A stretch of DNA of 64,000 bases from UBA10365 sp041441915 (GCA_041441915.1 JASDRS010000015.1:1-64000); one strand, 5' to 3'. Counted from the stretch's first letter, positions 35,335 to 44,893 are shown. Numbers and translations: made by a program. Notes: generated by a model from the letters alone, not told the origin.

Positions 35335-36498
35335 ATGAAAATTATTACTACCACAGAAGTATTGGCCGAATTTTGTGCGGCCGCTAAGTTGCATCCTTAT
35401 GTCACCATTGACACGGAATTTTTACGAGAAAAGACCTATTGGTCAAAGCTGTGTCTGATCCAGATGGCGCTGCCGGGCAAGGAGGGTGAGGCGGTCTTAA
35501 TCGACCCTATTGAAGGGGTCAATATGTCACTTTTGCCGCTTTATGAACTTTTTGCCCATAAAGCGACTGTGAAAGTCTTTCACGCCGCACGCCAAGATTT
35601 GGAAATTTTCTTTGTCGAAGGCGGTGTTTTTCCTGACCCTTTATTTGATACGCAAGTTGCTGCCATGGTTTGTGGATACGGCGATCAGGTAGGGTATGAA
35701 ACTTTAGTCAAAAAAATTGCCAAAGAAAGTTTAGATAAGACCACGCGGTTTACTGACTGGTCGCGCCGCCCCTTGAGCGAAGCGCAGTTAGATTATGCTT
35801 TGGCTGATGTCACGCATCTGCGCGATGTTTATGAATCTTTGGCCGCGCAAATCGAAAAAAATGATCGCAAATCTTGGGTGGAAGAAGAGTTGTCCGTTCT
35901 AACCCTTCCCGCTACCTATACTGTAATGCCTGACATGGCATGGATGCGGGTAAAAACGCGCACCACCTCTGGAAGGTTTCTGGCTTTAGTGAAAGAATTA
36001 GCGCGCTTTCGTGAAAACTATGCGCAAGGAAACAATGTGCCACGTTCGCGCGTCATAAAAGATGATGCGTTACTCGAACTTGCCTCAACTCGCCCTGTGA
36101 CCCATGAGGATCTGGGGCGCTCGCGTTTATTGCTGCGCGAAGCACGACGTGGCGATATTGCCGATGGCATTTTAGCCGCCATTAAAACTGGCCTTGAAAT
36201 GCGATCCGAAGATATGCCAAAGCCTGATCTGACGCATGAAAATTTGCAAGTTAATCCTGCTTTGGCGGATTTGCTACGGGTTTTGCTCAAAGCCAAATCA
36301 GACACACTGGGTGTAGCGCCGAAGTTAATTGCCAACGCGTCAGAGCTTGACGCGATCGCGGCTGGCGAGCGTAATCTGTCCAGCCTTATGGGCTGGCGCG
36401 CTGAGGCCTTTGGCGATGATGCCATGCGGCTTTGTCGTGGTGAAGTAGCTCTGTCAGCCAAGGGAACTCAGGTTATCGTGGTGCCAATCAAGCCCTAG
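35335..36498 (+). CDS. rnd: Ribonuclease D
   Basis: 387 residues. DEDD exonuclease motifs: VTIDTEFLREKTYWSKLCLIQM (DxE), VFHAARQDLEIF (second Asp) and LDYALADVTHLRDVYESL (third, with Tyr and Asp). An HRDC domain follows at about 205-285 and a second helical region to the C terminus. It trims tRNA and small RNA 3' ends. The ATG at 35335 follows AACAGCGGGAT; a frame extension from 35245 overlaps purN and lacks family sequence. Confidence 0.93.
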   Translation: MKIITTTEVLAEFCAAAKLHPYVTIDTEFLREKTYWSKLCLIQMALPGKEGEAVLIDPIEGVNMSLLPLYELFAHKATVKVFHAARQDLEIFFVEGGVFPDPLFDTQVAAMVCGYGDQVGYETLVKKIAKESLDKTTRFTDWSRRPLSEAQLDYALADVTHLRDVYESLAAQIEKNDRKSWVEEELSVLTLPATYTVMPDMAWMRVKTRTTSGRFLALVKELARFRENYAQGNNVPRSRVIKDDALLELASTRPVTHEDLGRSRLLLREARRGDIADGILAAIKTGLEMRSEDMPKPDLTHENLQVNPALADLLRVLLKAKSDTLGVAPKLIANASELDAIAAGERNLSSLMGWRAEAFGDDAMRLCRGEVALSAKGTQVIVVPIKP

Positions 36499-36529
36499 GG
36501 GGGTACTTGGCCGCTCTTTGGGGCCCCGC

Positions 36530-37000
36530 TTAGAAATTGATGCTGATAGATTTTTTATTGTCACGGGCGGCCACAATTATTTTTGTAGCTTTTTTCATCT
36601 GGGCAGCGGAAATAAACACAGCCGCAGTGATGCTCGATTGTTGTCGCGAGCTGGTTCTGGATGCGCTCGTCATATTTGCCTGAGGCGGAATGCCACGAAA
36701 AGAATAGCTCAATTTCCCGTCTTGTGAGAGTTCTTCTACGAGTGCTGCGTCCCACCAGCCAACTGTGTCAGCGGTTGCTGTGACGCGCAAAACGATACCA
36801 TCTTGCATGGGTTCGACTACCAATTTGGTGATGTTGGCCACCATAGGGCGTTGATCAATTTTAAGCGGTATAACCAAATCTGGTTTGGCTTTTTTTTCAA
36901 TGTTAAAGGGCCAAATCCCCTTTTTAGGCCTCTGGTTCTCTGATTTTGCGCAGCCCATCACGGCCATAAAAAAAGCCAAACCAATAACTATAAATTTCAT
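36530..37000 (-). CDS. Lipoprotein of unknown function
   Basis: 156 residues. Signal sequence MKFIVIGLAFFMAVMGC with Cys 17 as lipidation site, then a short Lys-rich linker, KPDLVIPLKIDQRPMVANITKLVVEPMQDGIVLRV and TVGWWDAALVEEL. The C-terminal half mentions RGIPPQ and IIVAARDNKKSISI, likely a small beta-rich domain in the periplasm. I know no function. It is convergent with rnd, 31 nt between stops; the ATG at 37000 precedes the hydrophobic signal directly. Confidence 0.75.
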   Translation of the reverse strand: MKFIVIGLAFFMAVMGCAKSENQRPKKGIWPFNIEKKAKPDLVIPLKIDQRPMVANITKLVVEPMQDGIVLRVTATADTVGWWDAALVEELSQDGKLSYSFRGIPPQANMTSASRTSSRQQSSITAAVFISAAQMKKATKIIVAARDNKKSISINF

Positions 37001-37160
37001 TCCAATACCTTTATGCGTCACTGGTGGTGCGTTAATTGCCCAAATACACTTCACTCCGCTTGCTTAAAGCTATTCAGGTAAAAAGCCAACTGTTATGCGG
37101 CGGGGGTTTGACCTTTGGCGTAAAACTGCGTAATTCAATTCAATTGTTATAGGAGCCACC

Positions 37161-37592
37161 ATGACCAGCGCTGCATTCGAAGAAATTTCTGAAACATTTG
37201 AATTCCTGGAGGATTGGGAAGAGCGCTACCGTCATGTTATCGACTTGGGTAAAGCAATGCTGCCACTTGATCCGGCCTTTCAAATACCGCTTTTTAAAGT
37301 TGATGGCTGTGCTAGCCAAGTTTGGATCAGGCCTACAGTTGTGGGGCACGGCGCAGGGGCAGTTTTTGATTTTCAAGGCAACTCTGACGCGATGATCGTG
37401 CGCGGCCTTGTTGCCGTTTTACATGCACTTTATTCTGGACAAAGCGTGTCCCAAGTTCTGGCTACTGATGCTCCTGCGGCCTTGGCCCGCTTAGGGCTTG
37501 ACGCACATTTGTCGGCGCAGCGTTCTAATGGTGTACGTTCTATGGTTAAACTTATTAGGCAAACGGCGAGCCAGCACTTGCAAAGCGTTTAA
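37161..37592 (+). CDS. sufE: SufE-family cysteine desulfurase activator
   Basis: 143 residues: an N-terminal helix FEFLEDWEERYRHVIDLGK, the active-site loop KVDGCASQVWI with Cys near residue 51, MIVRGLVAVLHALYSGQS and LGLDAHLSAQRSNGVRSMV. SufE accepts persulfide sulfur from SufS and passes it to the SufBCD scaffold for Fe-S clusters. AGGAGCCACC precedes the ATG. The gene is outside a suf operon and its end overlaps the aminopeptidase gene end by 4 nt. Confidence 0.93.
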   Translation: MTSAAFEEISETFEFLEDWEERYRHVIDLGKAMLPLDPAFQIPLFKVDGCASQVWIRPTVVGHGAGAVFDFQGNSDAMIVRGLVAVLHALYSGQSVSQVLATDAPAALARLGLDAHLSAQRSNGVRSMVKLIRQTASQHLQSV

Positions 37593-39397
37593 AGCGGTTC
37601 GGTGGCAACCATCAGCCAGTCCCGCGGCGCTGACTCGAGCAGTGGGGCTATCTTGTTGCGCACGCGTAAATGATAGCTGTTAAGCCATGTTACCTCGTCC
37701 CATGCGAGAGCTGATTTATCGATCATGCGCCTGTCGAAAGGTACGAAAGTTAGTGTTTCAAAAGCCAGTTGTATACGGTGGCAGTCGGCGGTTTTCATAG
37801 GGTTAGCTTTGGTCACGGTGATCAAATTTTCAAGCCTGACCCCGAAGGATCCTGGGCGATAATAGCCCGGCTCGTTTGACAATATCATGCCTTCCTTTAG
37901 GGGTACTTGTGACAGACGGCTGATGCGCTGAGGCCCCTCATGTACTGACAAAAATATCCCCACACCATGCCCTGTTCCATGATCAAAATCTTGTCCCACG
38001 AACCATAAAGGCGCACGGGCTAAGGCGTCAATATGGCAGCCAGCAATGCCTTCTGGAAAGCGTATGCGCGAAATTGCTATCAACCCCTGTAAGACCCGCG
38101 TATAGACGGCACGGACCTCGTCTGTTTGGGCGCCAATAGCGATTGTGCGGGTGATGTCGGTGGTGCCATCTTGATATTGCCCGCCTGAATCCACCAGCAA
38201 TGGTTCGCCCCAAACCAAAGTTCGGTTGGTTTTCTCGGTGACGCGGTAATGCATGATAGCGCCATTTGGCCCTGCACCGCAGATTGTATCGAACGATAGA
38301 TCATGCAGACAATTGGTGGCAATGCGAAAGCATTCCAGGCTTTTAACGACGTCAATTTCACTTAGGCCTGTGTCAGGAGACTGATTGTCGAGCCAATGCA
38401 AAAATGCACAAACTGCGGCCCCATCCCGCAAATGTGCGGCTGACGTGGCAGCGATTTCAACACTATTCTTACACGCCTTTGGCAGGAGGCAGGGATCATC
38501 GGCTCGCATTATGCGAACGCCAGCACTATTGAGTGCCAGAAGGCAGGCCATAGGTGCTGTGGCAGGGTCAAGCATTACACAGCACCCTTTAAGCGAGCGC
38601 AGCGTGAATTCAAATGCCTGGGGCGGGTGAATGGTGCTGTCAGCGCCCAAATGGATGCGCACGTCATCAGAGATTTTAGCCGCATCAACAAAAAAATCAA
38701 ACCTTCCATCAGCCCAAAGTAGCGCAAAGCCATGCATTATTGGGTTGCGGGCGACATCGCCGCCACGCAAATTTAAAAGCCAGCACAGGCTGTCAGGCAG
38801 CGTTAAAGCCACACAATCGGCCCCCGCACAGACCAAGACCTGCGCGATTTTTGCCTTTTTCTCAGCCATGCTTTGGCCGGCCAGTTCGTAGGGTTGAATA
38901 AAAATTGGGGCCAGTGGGGGCGCAGGTTGGTCGAGCCAAATTCTATCTACAAAATTGTCTGACGGGCAAAGTTCAACGTCGCTCTGTTCTAAGCTGATGC
39001 TGAGATTTTCAATTTCGGTGGGCGTGTGAAGCCAAGGATCATATGCCAAACGACCCTTGGGGAGATGGTCTAGCACCCATTTTCCCGTATTTGTTTCTGG
39101 CCAATCAACGGGGGTGAAGGCGTTTAAATCAACCTGGCCCTTGACTTGAGTGCGGTAGCGCCCATCAATGAAGACGCCTGCAATCTTAGGGAGTACAACC
39201 AAAAAGCCAGCAGATCCTGTAAAGCCCGAAATATAAGCCAATCGCTCATCGTGCTCGGAGACATATTCGCACTGATGTGCGTCGGCGCGAGGCACTAAAA
39301 ACCCGTCAAAACCGCGTTCGCTCAGCAAGTGGCGTAGCTTCGTTAAACGCGCAGGTCCATGCGTTGTTTCTGCGGTTGTGGTGAATGTTTGCAACAT
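37589..39397 (-). CDS. M24 family Xaa-Pro aminopeptidase (PepP-like)
   Basis: 602 residues in the three-domain aminopeptidase P1 form: N-terminal creatinase-like domains (GFLVPRADAHQCEYVSEHDERLAYISGFTGSAG) and a C-terminal pita-bread domain. Metal ligands are visible in LLVDSGGQYQDGTTDITRT, in GHGTGHGVG (within DFDHGTGHGVGIFL) and in SNEPGYY. It removes N-terminal residues before proline in the cytoplasm. The ATG at 39397 is the first in-frame ATG. Confidence 0.92.
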   Translation of the reverse strand: MLQTFTTTAETTHGPARLTKLRHLLSERGFDGFLVPRADAHQCEYVSEHDERLAYISGFTGSAGFLVVLPKIAGVFIDGRYRTQVKGQVDLNAFTPVDWPETNTGKWVLDHLPKGRLAYDPWLHTPTEIENLSISLEQSDVELCPSDNFVDRIWLDQPAPPLAPIFIQPYELAGQSMAEKKAKIAQVLVCAGADCVALTLPDSLCWLLNLRGGDVARNPIMHGFALLWADGRFDFFVDAAKISDDVRIHLGADSTIHPPQAFEFTLRSLKGCCVMLDPATAPMACLLALNSAGVRIMRADDPCLLPKACKNSVEIAATSAAHLRDGAAVCAFLHWLDNQSPDTGLSEIDVVKSLECFRIATNCLHDLSFDTICGAGPNGAIMHYRVTEKTNRTLVWGEPLLVDSGGQYQDGTTDITRTIAIGAQTDEVRAVYTRVLQGLIAISRIRFPEGIAGCHIDALARAPLWFVGQDFDHGTGHGVGIFLSVHEGPQRISRLSQVPLKEGMILSNEPGYYRPGSFGVRLENLITVTKANPMKTADCHRIQLAFETLTFVPFDRRMIDKSALAWDEVTWLNSYHLRVRNKIAPLLESAPRDWLMVATEPL

Positions 39398-39935
39398 AAG
39401 AATCTCACGTCAATGCTTTGATTCAACATCTGTGAGCAAAAGCCTTGATGCAAGTGTATATTTAGAAATTATAGTTAAAGCACACAAATATATAAGGCAG
39501 AAGAAGAAACATCGCCCAGCGGGTCATTTATTTTATCTTCTTCCGCCTGCAGATGAGCAGCAGCAATTTTTTGTGGTATTTTTTGATTAAGTCGCTTTAT
39601 AACCGCCGTTCCGAAGCATGCCAAGTTAAACGTTTTTATAGAATTTTAATGAGAACCATCGGTGATAATTGAGGCAATCTAATTCCGCGGCTGAACTTGA
39701 ATAGCAACCCTTCCACCCGCCCCCTCCCCGGATAAGTTGTGCCACTGACGGTGACCGGTTCTGCCACTTTTGTTTGAGCCTTGGCATAAATTTCTGGGTC
39801 AGTATCAAACCTAGTTTAAAATTTAAAAAACCCATCCATACGTGCCGTTTTTCGTTACCCAGAGAGCAACCCATCATAACACCTTTGCTAGTTGAAATCA
39901 CGGTTGGCTAATGGTCAGGGATATTAAGTTCTTAA
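39398..39935. other. Intergenic with no firm gene
   Basis: About 540 nt of AT-rich DNA with a short GC-rich patch near 39715. A minus-strand frame ending at 39636 reads protein-like (DPEIYAKAQTKVAEPV) for about 55 codons without a start; it may be a gene remnant. Nothing recognised. Confidence 0.35.
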
Positions 39936-40124
39936 TCATCGTTTTTTTCTCACCACGCAACAACCTGTCACTGGCGCGCAGTTTTGGGTTAAAGTGATAT
40001 CCGCTTCGGAATCCACTAAAACAGGCGAGGCTTGCAATAATATGTTAAATAGATGAAATGCTGCTAATACTGCGACATGCCAAATAAAAATTTGCCAAGC
40101 GCCTTTTTTAGCGCTTTCTGTCAC
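39936..40124 (-). CDS. Small hypothetical membrane-anchored protein after cobT
   Basis: 62 residues, starting 17 nt inside the cobT 3' end, so possibly translationally coupled. A basic N terminus (MTESAKKG) is followed by one hydrophobic helix (IFIWHVAVLAAFHLFNILL, about 12-30) and a tail with Cys at NCAPVTGCC. No family recognised. It could be a real accessory of the chelatase operon or chance. Confidence 0.38.
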   Translation of the reverse strand: MTESAKKGAWQIFIWHVAVLAAFHLFNILLQASPVLVDSEADITLTQNCAPVTGCCVVRKKR

Positions 40125-41970
40125 CTTTGTGTCCCCGCTTGGGGTCGTTGTCGAACAGGCTTGCCAGTTGTTCGGTCATGGCGCCCGCCAGCTGTTCGAC
40201 ATCTGTAATAGTCACAGCACGTTGGTAATAGCGGGTGACATCATGGCCAATTCCAATAGCGATAAGTTCAACTTGGCGGCGTTTTTCGATCAAAGCGATG
40301 ACAGCGCGTAGATGGCTTTCCAAGCAATTTGCAGGATTTACTGACAGGGTGCTGTCATCAACTGGAGCGCCATCCGAAATTACCATCAGAATCTTACGCG
40401 CTTCGGGACGTATCCCAAGACGTCGATTAGCCCATTCTAAGGCCTCACCATCGATATTTTCTTTGAGTAAACCTTCTTTCATCATCAGCCCCAGATTTGT
40501 GCGTGAGCGTCGCCAAGGGGATTCTGCACCCTTATAGATGATGTGACGTAGGTCATTCAAACGGCCAGGATTGGAGCCACGCCCATCGGCCAGCCATTTT
40601 TCACGCGATGCCCCGCCCTTCCAGGCCCGAGTGGTAAAGCCTAAAATTTCAACTTTAACGCCACAGCGTTCCAGCGTACGCGCCAAAACATCAGCACAAA
40701 TGGCGGCAATCGAAATGGGGCGACCACGCATTGAGCCGGAATTGTCTAAAAGTAAAGTCACGCATGTGTCACGAAATTCGGTATCTTTTTCACGCTTGAA
40801 TGACAAAGGCGTGGTTGGATTGGCCACAACCCGCGCCAAACGGCCTGCGTCAAGCGTACCTTCTTCTAGATCAAATTCCCAAGCTCGGTTTTGTTGTGCT
40901 TGCAAGCGGCGTTGCAGTTTGTTGGCCAGCCGCGACACGGCCCCCTTAAGAGGTTCCAGCTGTTGGTCTAAATATGCACGTAGGCGTTCGAGCTCAATGG
41001 GTTCGGCCAGATCTTCGGCGCGAATTTCTTCGTCAAACGAACCAGTGTAAACTAAATAATTAGGATCCGCGTCAGAAAATGAGTTGGATGGGGGTGGTTC
41101 CAGCGGGGCTTCGCCTTCAGGCATTTTGGCTTGGTCGCTGTCTTCCATGTTAGCATCTTCGTCAGAACTGGTTTGAGCTTGCGAGCCGTCTTGACTATCT
41201 TCTTGGTCTTGCTCGGGGCTGGCGTCACTTTCGTCGGACTGGTCTTTATCGTCGCCTGCATTATCAGTCGCATCGGGTTCGTCGTGTGCGTCTTGATCTT
41301 GGTCGTCGTCGTCGGAGTGATCGGGATCGTCTCCCAGTTGATCACCGTAACCAAGGTCTGAAATTACTTTACGGGTCAGACGGGCGAAGGCTTCCTGATC
41401 ACTCAACACATGGTCAATATTTTTAAGGTTTTCTCCCGATTGCGTTTGAATGAAGCCGCGCCAAAGATTCATCACATTTTCTGCGCCCGTTGGCAAAGGT
41501 CGCCCCGTGGCGAGATGGCGCACCATAAAGCCCGCCGCTATCGCCAAAGGAGCGTCTTGATTTGAGGTAATTTGGTTATAGCCACGCCTTTCGGCTTCGG
41601 ACGCTATTTTTGCGTCAATATTGACGGCGGTGCCGGGCATGATGCGTGCGCCCATTGCTTCGCAGCGTGCGGTCTCCATAGCGTCGTAAATTTCGCGGGC
41701 TACAGGACCTTTGGGAGCATAGCGGTTGGCCAGGGCTTCGTTATGATGACGAAGGCGCATGGCAAACGCATCGGCCGTACCTCTGGCCAGCAGGACCTCT
41801 TCTATACTCATTCGGCGGCTGACTTGGGGAAGGCGCATCGTGTCTTTTGTGACACCTGATGGGTCTATAGAATAAGTCACAGTCAGCTCGGTCGCCCCCG
41901 ACATGGTTTTAGTCGCCTCGGCCAGGGCTTTTTTAAAATGATTGGTGGGATTATCGCTAGGTTTTTTCAT
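40108..41970 (-). CDS. cobT: Cobaltochelatase subunit CobT
   Basis: 620 residues. N-terminal part (1-200) with VTYSIDPSGVTKDTM, then an extremely acidic linker at about 208-285 rich in Asp, Glu, Ser and Gln (DHSDDDDQDQDAHDE). A C-terminal von Willebrand A domain has the MIDAS motif LLDNSGSMRGRPIS and VISDGAPVDD. CobT and CobS form the AAA+ chaperone-like complex that drives CobN to insert cobalt. It begins 24 nt after cobS. The acidic linker is typical of the family. Confidence 0.95.
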   Translation of the reverse strand: MKKPSDNPTNHFKKALAEATKTMSGATELTVTYSIDPSGVTKDTMRLPQVSRRMSIEEVLLARGTADAFAMRLRHHNEALANRYAPKGPVAREIYDAMETARCEAMGARIMPGTAVNIDAKIASEAERRGYNQITSNQDAPLAIAAGFMVRHLATGRPLPTGAENVMNLWRGFIQTQSGENLKNIDHVLSDQEAFARLTRKVISDLGYGDQLGDDPDHSDDDDQDQDAHDEPDATDNAGDDKDQSDESDASPEQDQEDSQDGSQAQTSSDEDANMEDSDQAKMPEGEAPLEPPPSNSFSDADPNYLVYTGSFDEEIRAEDLAEPIELERLRAYLDQQLEPLKGAVSRLANKLQRRLQAQQNRAWEFDLEEGTLDAGRLARVVANPTTPLSFKREKDTEFRDTCVTLLLDNSGSMRGRPISIAAICADVLARTLERCGVKVEILGFTTRAWKGGASREKWLADGRGSNPGRLNDLRHIIYKGAESPWRRSRTNLGLMMKEGLLKENIDGEALEWANRRLGIRPEARKILMVISDGAPVDDSTLSVNPANCLESHLRAVIALIEKRRQVELIAIGIGHDVTRYYQRAVTITDVEQLAGAMTEQLASLFDNDPKRGHKGDRKR

Positions 41971-41994
41971 CTTCGCCCCACCAAACTGGTCTGA

Positions 41995-42969
41995 TTACTG
42001 CGCGGCCGTGCTTACGGCAGATTCTGGCAGCTCTTCATCAAAGCAGCGCTGATAGAATTCGGCCACTGTTTGACGTTCTAATTCGTCGCATTTATTTAAA
42101 AATGTTAGACGAAAAGCATAGCCAATATCGTTGAAAATAGCTGTATTTTGCGCCCAAGTTATCACCGTACGCGGTGACATTACGGTTGAAAGATCACCCT
42201 GTTTAAACGCCGTGCGCGTGAGATCTGCCACGGTGACCATATGCGAAACCTGTTTGCGGCCTGCGTCGGTATTTAGTCCGGACAATTTGGCCAAAACAAT
42301 TGCTACTTCTGCTTCATGGCTTAAGTAATTAAGTGTTGCCACCAAAGACCAGCGGTCCATTTGTGCTTGATTGATCTGCTGCGTGCCATGGTAAAGACCC
42401 GTAGTGTCGCCCAAACCCACAGTGTTCGCAGTTGCAAAAAGCCTGAAATTTGGGTTTGGCGTGATGATTTCATTTTGGTCGAGCAATGTTAGCTTGCCAT
42501 CATGTTCCAAAACGCGCTGAATAACAAACATTACATCGGCTCGGCCTGCATCATATTCATCAAATACAATCGCTACTGGATTACGCAACGCCCAGGGCAG
42601 AATTCCTTCGTGGAATTCGGTTACCTGTTTGCCATCGCGCAGTTTGATCGCGTCCTTACCTATTAGATCAATGCGGCTGATGTGGCTGTCAAGATTTACA
42701 CGAACAGCGGGCCAGTTCAGCCTAGCCGCCACTTGTTCAATGTGAGTGGATTTTCCTGTGCCATGATAGCCTTGGATCATCACGCGCCGATTGTAGGCAA
42801 AACCCGCTAGAATTGCATGCGTAGTATCGCGGTCAAACACGTATGTTGGGTCAATTTCAGGCACGCGGGCCAATCGTTCGGCAAAGCCCTTTACCTTCAT
42901 TTTGCTGTCAAAGCCAAATGTGGCCCTAATATCTATATCTGTGGTAGGTTTGGTGTCTTTATCCAGCAT
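41995..42969 (-). CDS. cobS: Cobaltochelatase AAA+ ATPase subunit CobS
   Basis: 324 residues. Walker A MIQGYHGTGKSTHIEQ near residue 66, Walker B AIVFDEYDAG, and sensor 1 in FRLFATANTVG; AAA+ lid region follows (MSPRTVITWAQN). It supplies ATP hydrolysis for cobalt insertion by CobN. cobT follows by 24 nt. Upstream lie an IS element and then a dnaJ-like gene on the same strand; in related genomes dnaJ-like, cobS and cobT often run together, so the IS may have separated them. Confidence 0.96.
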   Translation of the reverse strand: MLDKDTKPTTDIDIRATFGFDSKMKVKGFAERLARVPEIDPTYVFDRDTTHAILAGFAYNRRVMIQGYHGTGKSTHIEQVAARLNWPAVRVNLDSHISRIDLIGKDAIKLRDGKQVTEFHEGILPWALRNPVAIVFDEYDAGRADVMFVIQRVLEHDGKLTLLDQNEIITPNPNFRLFATANTVGLGDTTGLYHGTQQINQAQMDRWSLVATLNYLSHEAEVAIVLAKLSGLNTDAGRKQVSHMVTVADLTRTAFKQGDLSTVMSPRTVITWAQNTAIFNDIGYAFRLTFLNKCDELERQTVAEFYQRCFDEELPESAVSTAAQ

Positions 42970-43296
42970 TGCTTTGCCTTATCCTTGGCTTTTAGGGCCC
43001 CAGAGCGGGCCAGATGTTATGAGCGCACCATAACAGCCAGGCCGCAAAGTAAAAGGGGGGGGAATATCTGTCGGCATCGCTTTTGCGTGATCGGCGGCAT
43101 TGGTGCAAGTATCTCTCGGGTAATTTCTGTATTATTTTTTCATTATCAGCCAAAATAAAGAAATTTAGATAAACAGACGCCGTTTTTAGTGCAAAGTGTA
43201 ACCGCAGGAATAGGCATTAGGTTTGGGCGTTTGAAATCGAGTGAAGTGATTCTGAATGATGTGCGCTTTTGTCGCCCCTAGTTAATGTTGTTCATG
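42970..43296. other. Upstream region of cobS and decayed start of msrB
   Basis: About 330 nt before the recognisable msrB remnant. The left part should hold the cobS promoter (minus). On the plus strand the start of msrB is no longer readable because of frame breaks. Nothing else recognised. Confidence 0.35.
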
Positions 43297-43337
43297 CGTC
43301 ATGAAGCGACTGACCATCCGTTTGCCAACCCTTTGAA

Positions 43338-43341
43338 CAAA
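43338..43341. repeat. Target site duplication CAAA, left copy (right copy 44595-44598)
   Basis: CAAA directly abuts both ends of the IS element. Collapsing the two copies restores an uninterrupted MsrB reading frame, confirming the exact insertion point. Confidence 0.88.
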
Positions 43342-43408
43342 TGACCTGCCCCCCGAAACTTCCCTCACTTTAATGTAGAGTTTGCTCAACTTTTGAAGGA
43401 GCAAACAA

Positions 43409-43672
43409 ATGCGACAGAGTCGTTTTACAGAGGCCCAGATTATTGGGCTGATCAAAGAACAAGAAGCTGGAATGCCGACAGCTGAGGTGTGCCGTAGACA
43501 TGGCCTCAGTCCTGCGTCGTTCTACAAGTTCAAAGCCAAATATGGCGGGATGAATGTTTCTGACACGCACCGCCTTAAATCGCTGGAACATGAGAACGCC
43601 CAGCTTAAGCGTCTGTTGGCTGATACGATGCTCGACAATGTTGTTCTGAAGGATTTGCTGGGAAAGAACTGA
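43409..43672 (+). CDS. IS3-family transposase OrfA (HTH protein)
   Basis: 87 residues: MRQSRFTEAQIIGLIKEQEAG, helix-turn-helix in AEVCRRHGLSPASFYKFKAKYGG, then a leucine-zipper-like helix (LKSLEHENAQLKRLLAD) and KDLLGKN. It binds the inverted repeats and is normally made together with a frameshifted OrfAB. AAGGAG lies 9 nt before the ATG. Confidence 0.93.
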   Translation: MRQSRFTEAQIIGLIKEQEAGMPTAEVCRRHGLSPASFYKFKAKYGGMNVSDTHRLKSLEHENAQLKRLLADTMLDNVVLKDLLGKN

Positions 43673-43683
43673 CGACACCAAAT

Positions 43684-44568
43684 GTGCGACGGGCTGCTGC
43701 TCGCAAGGCGATGCTGGATCATGACATCTCGCAACGCCGAGCGTGCAAGCTTGTTGGTGTCGATCCCAAGACCGTCCGGCGCGACAAACCGCTAGATAGT
43801 CCTGAAGTTCGCAAGGAGATGAAGGTGATTGCCAGCAAGCGACGGCGGTTTGGTTATCGCCGGATTGGCGTACTGTTGGAACGCAAAGGAATGTTCATGA
43901 ATCACAAGAAACTGTACCGGCTTTATACTGAGGAAAATCTGGGCGTCAGGCGGCGAAGGGGCCGCAAGCGTGCGCGCGGGTCACGGACCCCAATGCCTGT
44001 GGCTTTACGCCCAGGAGAGAGCTGGTCGTTGGATTTTGTGTCTGATACTTTTGGCGCGTCACGCAAGTTCCGCATGCTCGCTGTGAATGACAACTGCTGC
44101 CGTGAGAACCTGTGTCTGATGGCCGATACCAGCATCTCGGGTGCCAGAGTTGCGCGGGAACTAGATGCGCTTGTGCGAGTTTACGGAAAGCCAGCTTGTA
44201 TTGTCAGCGATAATGGAACGGAGTTTACCAGTCGCGCGATCTTAAAGTGGGCTCGCGAGAACGACGTGGATTGGCATTATATTGATCCTGGCAAGCCCCA
44301 GCAAAATGGCTTCATCGAAAGCTTCAATGGCAGCCTAAGAGACGAGCTGTTGAATGAGGAGATCTTCGACACGTTAGATGATGCCCGCCGCAAACTGGCA
44401 CTTTGGCGATACGACTACAACAACGTCCGACCGCATTCATCCCTGGGGAACCAAACACCTGCAGAAGCGCGGCGAGCACTCGAGCAATTTGAGGGCTCCA
44501 CGCACGACGCCCTTGCCCAAACTGACAATGAAGAATATGAAATCCAAACCCGTGAACTCTCGTTATGA
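43684..44568 (+). CDS. IS3-family transposase OrfB (DDE integrase core)
   Basis: 294 residues counted from a GTG at 43684, but the frame is open upstream into orfA (GKELTTPNVRR) in the -1 frame. The functional product is thus probably OrfAB, made by frameshifting near 43660-43666 (GGGAAAG). DDE residues: Asp in WSLDFVSD, Asp in IVSDNGTEFTSR, and Glu in QQNGFIESFNG. The rve core and HTH_21-like region are complete. Catalyses excision and integration of the element. Confidence 0.94.
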   Translation: MRRAAARKAMLDHDISQRRACKLVGVDPKTVRRDKPLDSPEVRKEMKVIASKRRRFGYRRIGVLLERKGMFMNHKKLYRLYTEENLGVRRRRGRKRARGSRTPMPVALRPGESWSLDFVSDTFGASRKFRMLAVNDNCCRENLCLMADTSISGARVARELDALVRVYGKPACIVSDNGTEFTSRAILKWARENDVDWHYIDPGKPQQNGFIESFNGSLRDELLNEEIFDTLDDARRKLALWRYDYNNVRPHSSLGNQTPAEARRALEQFEGSTHDALAQTDNEEYEIQTRELSL

Positions 44569-44893
44569 ATGAGGGAGCCTCGGGGGGCAGGTCACAAAGA
44601 GTATGGCCAAGGCATTTACCACTGCGCGAAGTGTGATTTGCTAGTTTATGACGGCACGCACAAGTTTGATCCCGGTGCCAGCTGGCCATCATTCCTGTCA
44701 GCCTATTGAAAATTACGCGGCCACCTCGGATGATTTCAGAATTTTTGGCAATCATACAGAGGTACATTGCCCTCGTTTTGGTGGCCATTTTTATCATATT
44801 TTTTCTGATCGCCCCATTCCGACTGGCAAGCAGCACTTTATAATGGGGTGTCATTGCGCTTCGAAGCTGGAGCCTAAGGACCTCAGGTGTGGA

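Larger units (their letters stand above)
43342..44594 (+). mobile_element. IS3-family insertion sequence, IS407-like group, apparently complete
   Basis: 1253 bp. Terminal inverted repeats start TGACCTGCCCCCCGA on the left and match the right end (complement, ending at 44594) with a few mismatches further in. The element is flanked by CAAA at 43338-43341 and 44595-44598, a 4-bp target duplication as expected for the IS407 group. It encodes orfA and orfB with a -1 frame relation. Both frames are open and the ends are intact, so the insertion looks recent and possibly active. Confidence 0.93.
43297..44885 (+). pseudogene. msrB: msrB (methionine-R-sulfoxide reductase) pseudogene interrupted by an IS element
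   Basis: Left remnant 43297-43341 reads RHEATDHPFANPLNK; right remnant from 44599 reads EYGQGIYHCAKCDLL, then KFDPGASWPSF. Removing the IS and one copy of the CAAA duplication joins them exactly in frame (LNK-EYGQG). The remnant is damaged in several places: a frameshift near 44690 (the PIENYAATSDDF part is in another frame), the second zinc Cys of CxxC read as CPRF, a further frameshift near 44840, and no readable catalytic RYC motif. The start is also unreadable. The gene is dead whatever its first lesion. Confidence 0.85.

Noticed and set aside
39626..39901. Minus-strand open frame after aminopeptidase P
   Set aside because: Its translation is not protein-like, while an offset frame looks better for about 55 codons without a start; at most a remnant.
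41052..41354. Thr/Lys-rich antisense frame in cobT
   Set aside because: Produced by the repetitive acidic linker of CobT read on the wrong frame.
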